A DNA stretch of 34,178 nucleotides, from NCBI GenBank assembly GCA_023701265.1, contig JAMPXI010000014.1:1-34178 (forward strand), in the 5' to 3' direction. This DNA comes from Desulfuromonadales bacterium. Lineage in GTDB: Bacteria; Desulfobacterota; Desulfuromonadia; Desulfuromonadales; BM103. Position 1 is the stretch's first letter, and each line of letters opens with the position of its first letter. The notes below the pieces were generated by a model. It saw only the letters and a list, made by a program, of their open reading frames with translations. It was not told where the DNA came from and did not search any database. Positions 32,101 to 34,178 of this stretch are shown one piece after another. The position numbers and the translations under genes were made by a program.

Positions 32101-32283
32101 GCCGCGCACCAGATCGGCGCTGGCACCGGTATAAACGGTGGTGACGGTGACCGAGGCGTTCTCGCTGCGCGGGTACTGGCGGACGTTCAAGGTACGGATC
32201 GCCTGCACGCCGGCAATGAGGATCAGCAGGCTGATGACCACGGCAAGGACGGGGCGATGGATGAAGAGGTCGGTCAGTTTCAT
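29200..32283 (-). CDS. RND-family efflux pump permease (AcrB/MexB-like, HAE1 class)
   Basis: A 1027-residue inner-membrane pump. It starts MKLTDLFIHRPVLAVVISLL, with large periplasmic loops after TM1 and TM7 and twelve helices in all. The proton-relay aspartates are in LSVGLVVDDAIVVVENVERH (TM4). Length and motifs fit the drug/solvent-type HAE1 group rather than the heavy-metal HME group. It is the second gene after the membrane-fusion adaptor, with 86 bp between them that contain a heptamer hairpin. No outer-membrane channel gene lies in the window, so a TolC-type partner must be encoded elsewhere. Substrates cannot be deduced. Confidence 0.95.
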   Translation of the reverse strand: MKLTDLFIHRPVLAVVISLLILIAGVQAIRTLNVRQYPRSENASVTVTTVYTGASADLVRGFVTTPLERVIAAADGIDYIRSESKLGLSTINVRLKLNYDGTKALAEISSKVDQVRRDLPLEAEVPVINIESADSEFASAYLSFTAEELEQNEITDYLVRVVQPRLTAIEGVQRADVLGGRTFAMRLWLKPERMAALNVSPVQVREALRLNNYLSAFGQTKGALVQVNLTADTNLRSVEEFKQLVIREQGGAIVRIEDIAEVVLGAEDYDSEVRFSGKPAVFMGIWPLPNANSLDVIKRVHHEIADLQKDLPGGMQAKVAYDATSYIDNAIKEVIKTLSETLLIVVIVIFLFLGSLRSALIPVIAIPLSLIGGVFLMQAFGFSVNLLTLLAIVLSVGLVVDDAIVVVENVERHLAEGLSALEAALLGARELVGPIIAMTITLAAVYLPIGLQGGLTGSLFREFAFTLAGAVTISGVVALTLSPVMCSRLLKPGIEEHGFPARIARDFGRLRRFYGRLLDATLNARPAVYLIWLALSLLSVPLFVMSAKELAPLEDQGVIFGIMDAAANATLDQTRIYGVAANQAFLDTPETEFTFQIIFPNSGFGGMVTRPWDERDRTIFEILPDVQQKLQKIPGIRMFPVTPPALPGGGQFPVEFVIASTAETEEILGFAQQLQLTAMNSGLFAFPPLIDVKIDQPQSQFVIDRDKVATLGSNLTLVGADVGGGVGGSFVNRFDIGGRSYKVIPQIERGGRLNAGQLRDLYVSGPDGALVPLATVATVRDSVVPRSLNRFQQLNAVTISGVAVRPLDEALRFLEDEAAKILPKGYAIDYTGESRQLRTEGNKFLPAFALAIALIFLVLAAQFNSFRDPFVILAGSVPLALFGALLFTFLKMPDPNVAFWTKGWTTTLNIYSQVGLVTLVGIISKNGILIVEFANKLQEKGLPKLQAIHDAALTRLRPILMTTAATIAGHFPLILVSGAGAAARNSIGLVLCGGMFIGTLFTLFMVPSIYMLVAKDHTHDREKGLIP

Positions 32284-32300
32284 GAACGGCAGAACCTGGT

Positions 32301-32358
32301 GAAAGGTAAAAGGTCAAAGGTTAAAAGTTAAGGGCTTATCACCTTTTACCTTTTACCT
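32301..32358. repeat. Heptamer-periodic inverted tract between RND permease and adaptor genes
   Basis: Left side: units GAAAGGT, AAAAGGT, CAAAGGT and TAAAAGT (32301-32328). Right side: ACCTTTT, ACCTTTT, ACCTGTG (32341-32361). AGGTAAAAGGT (32304-32314) and ACCTTTTACCT (32341-32351) pair as an 11-bp stem. It may form an RNA hairpin between the two cistrons. Confidence 0.7.
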
Positions 32359-32369
32359 GTGAACTTGAG

Positions 32370-33500
32370 TTAGTTGTTCTCTGGTTTCGGTTCGAGCGAG
32401 AAGGCCGGCGCCAGCTTGTTGTCGATGACGACCGCCTGGCCGTTGCGCAACTTGAAGGCCCCGGCGCTCACCACGGTTTCGTTGCCCTTCAGCCCGGAAA
32501 CGACGGCGACGAAATCGCCGCGCTTTTCGCCGAGACGGATGAATTGCTGGCGCAGTACCTTGCCGCTTTGCCCGGTTTTTTCGTCCTTGTGCTCCTCGAT
32601 GACGTAAACCGAGTCACCATAGGGGGCGTAGAGGACGGCTGTGGCCGGGATGGCCAGCACCTCCACGGCCCCTGGCAGAACGACGGCAATCCGGGCGAAC
32701 ATCCCCGGCCGCAGTTTTTCCGCGGGGTTGGCCACCGTGGCCTGCAGGCGGATATTGCGCGTCTCCACATCGACTTCGGCGTTGATGGCCGTGATCTTGC
32801 CACTGAAAATTTCGCCCGGATATGCATCCGTTGTGACCCGCGCGGCAATCCCGTTCTTCAGCTGGGAGAGTGCCTGCTGCGGCAAGGAAAAATCGACGAA
32901 GATCGGATCGAGAGTCTGCAGGGAGACGATGGCTTCGCCTTCCTTGAGCATCTGCCCGAGATTGACCAGGCGGATCCCCAACTTGCCGGAAAAGGGGGCG
33001 TGCACGGCCTTCTTGGCGATGGAGGCCTTGAGCTGGTCGACAGTGGCGACGGCCTGACTATGGGTGGCGAGGGCGGTGTCGTACTCGGCCTGGGACACGG
33101 CGTGTTCAGCCACCAGGGCGCGGGCCCGGTCAAGCTCGGCCTTGGCGAGGACCACCGCCGCCTCGGCGCCTGGAAGTTGGGCCTCCTCGACGGAAGTATC
33201 CTGGCGCACCAGCAGCTCTCCGGCGCGGGCGTTGTTCCCGGACTGAAAAGCGATGGCCACGATCTTCCCGGGCGCCTCCGCGGAGACCGTTACCCCCTGC
33301 ACGGCAGTCAGCGAACTGACGGCGGCCAGTTCGCCGACCCACGACTGCGGCAGTATCTGCCAGGCGGTCACGGTTTCCGGCGGTGGCACAAAGGCTTTCC
33401 CCTGGTCGATCATCTTGCCGATCTGCAGGGCCTTGATGCCGGCGAGAATGCCGGCGACGATCAATACGCCAAGGATGGCGAGCACAATGCGTTTTTTCAT
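32370..33500 (-). CDS. RND efflux periplasmic adaptor (membrane fusion protein)
   Basis: A 376-residue adaptor. An N-terminal membrane anchor or signal (about 5-25) is followed by a barrel-sandwich half (VSAEAPGKIVAIAFQSGNNARAGELL), an alpha-hairpin of about 60 residues (about 108-165), the second lipoyl half (VHAPFSGKLGIRLVNLGQML), a beta-barrel and a membrane-proximal domain. No lipobox Cys is seen, so it is anchored by its N-terminal helix. The short hairpin is typical of the HlyD_D23/MexH-like adaptors of HAE1 pumps. ATG 33500 has only a weak AGGT ribosome site. It is the first gene of the adaptor-permease pair and would link the pump to an outer-membrane channel. Confidence 0.93.
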   Translation of the reverse strand: MKKRIVLAILGVLIVAGILAGIKALQIGKMIDQGKAFVPPPETVTAWQILPQSWVGELAAVSSLTAVQGVTVSAEAPGKIVAIAFQSGNNARAGELLVRQDTSVEEAQLPGAEAAVVLAKAELDRARALVAEHAVSQAEYDTALATHSQAVATVDQLKASIAKKAVHAPFSGKLGIRLVNLGQMLKEGEAIVSLQTLDPIFVDFSLPQQALSQLKNGIAARVTTDAYPGEIFSGKITAINAEVDVETRNIRLQATVANPAEKLRPGMFARIAVVLPGAVEVLAIPATAVLYAPYGDSVYVIEEHKDEKTGQSGKVLRQQFIRLGEKRGDFVAVVSGLKGNETVVSAGAFKLRNGQAVVIDNKLAPAFSLEPKPENN

Positions 33501-33604
33501 GAATGATGATGACCTGACAACGGAAGTTGATAAACGCGTGATAGTTTACCCGCATGTATGAGTGGAAGCAAATGGTTACTCTTGCGTCTTTCTTCTGAGC
33601 TCTT

Positions 33605-34178
33605 TCAGCGCTCTTCTCGGTGATGAACAGGACGGGGGGGCAGCCTGCGCAGTTGCCGGTAAATGTTGTCCGGTTCAGGCCGACCATCGTTGATGCGCAG
33701 GAAGGTGAGATGCAAGTGGGTGGGGGAGCGTTTCTTCGCAGCATTGAGGCCGCTCCGCCCGACCGCTGCCAAGGGGGTGCCGGGGTGGACCCGGTCGCCG
33801 ACTTTGACCAGGATGTCGCGATTGTGGGCGTAGTACACCAGTGCGCGGTCGGTGTCGTCATAGATCCACAGATATTTGCCGCCGCGCAGGGCGCTGCGCT
33901 CGTCCCACGCCGCTTCGACGGCGACGACGATCCCGCCGGTCATCGACAGGACCGCCACGGGCTGTCCGGTGCGGTCGTCGAGACCATCCTGGTTGCGATC
34001 GGCAACGAACAGGTCGAAGGACGGGTGTCCGCCGTGGCGGTTGCCATCGAAATAGTCGTAGCCGGCGGCGACAAACCCCTTGGCGGCCTCGGCGCCGGCG
34101 GTGGCCAGATCGTAGCCGCGCAACGGGAAGACCCAGCGTTCGGCGGATCGGGAAGGGGGCGTGTGTCCGGCCAGATAG
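33605..34178 (-). CDS. M23 family peptidase, C-terminal part (start beyond window)
   Basis: At least 190 residues of a LytM/M23 peptidase whose start lies past 34178. The HxxxD motif is GGHPSFDLF and the HxH motif is THLHLTF, so both zinc sites are intact. WIYDDTDRALVYYAHNRDIL and GTPLAAVGRSG are further M23 landmarks. A DxNxDGxxD-like segment (DRNQDGLDD) between the motifs could bind calcium. Its stop is 105 bp upstream of the adaptor start, with no obvious terminator, so linkage with the pump is uncertain. It is expected to act in the periplasm on peptidoglycan or a related substrate. Confidence 0.85.
   Translation of the reverse strand, partial: YLAGHTPPSRSAERWVFPLRGYDLATAGAEAAKGFVAAGYDYFDGNRHGGHPSFDLFVADRNQDGLDDRTGQPVAVLSMTGGIVVAVEAAWDERSALRGGKYLWIYDDTDRALVYYAHNRDILVKVGDRVHPGTPLAAVGRSGLNAAKKRSPTHLHLTFLRINDGRPEPDNIYRQLRRLPPRPVHHREER

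Overview
The window looks like chromosome from a GC-rich, Gram-negative Desulfuromonadota-type bacterium (Desulfuromonas/Geobacter relatives). This is inferred from gene content: outer-membrane receptors and RND efflux, PAS-rich signalling, an orphan GspE/MshE-N domain protein, a PAS-sigma54 activator, and a YeeE-TusA pair. No taxonomic marker such as rRNA is present. Coding density is high and no complete mobile element is seen.

Left part (1-5.7 kb, minus strand): a copper-handling operon. Order in transcription is a short helix-hairpin-helix protein, a multicopper oxidase whose C-terminus continues into a CopB-like beta-barrel, a 41-residue membrane protein, an eRF1/host-attachment-like protein, and the start of a copper P-type ATPase that runs off the window. 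Upstream lies a PAS/AAA+/FIS sigma-54 activator, and a good -24/-12 promoter sits between it and the copper genes. Next to the activator is a decayed remnant that resembles the end of a CheB/CheR-PAS gene.

6-9.2 kb (minus): an M23 endopeptidase with a Cys in place of one zinc His, an orphan MshE-N protein and an AcpH-type phosphodiesterase, closed by a terminator. 9.3-17.1 kb (plus): an M20 peptidase and an aminotransferase, then a YeeE/TusA/PAS-histidine-kinase sulfur operon behind an extended -10 promoter, then HrpB helicase. 17.1-20.7 kb (minus): WrbA and a PreP-like M16C protease.

20.9-28.5 kb: a CHASE8-like hybrid histidine kinase overlapping a membrane-anchored LVIVD beta-propeller gene (plus), converging on a TonB-dependent receptor (minus) that is divergent from a TonB-family protein (plus). 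28.6-34.2 kb: a small exported protein of unknown function (plus), then an RND pump with its adaptor and a partial M23 peptidase (minus).

The most striking non-coding signal is a family of GTAG-headed hairpins (REP-like) in the intergenic spaces. In five genes the TAG inside the repeat head is the stop codon. Heptamer-periodic tracts sit beside two of these repeats and in the spacer of the RND operon.
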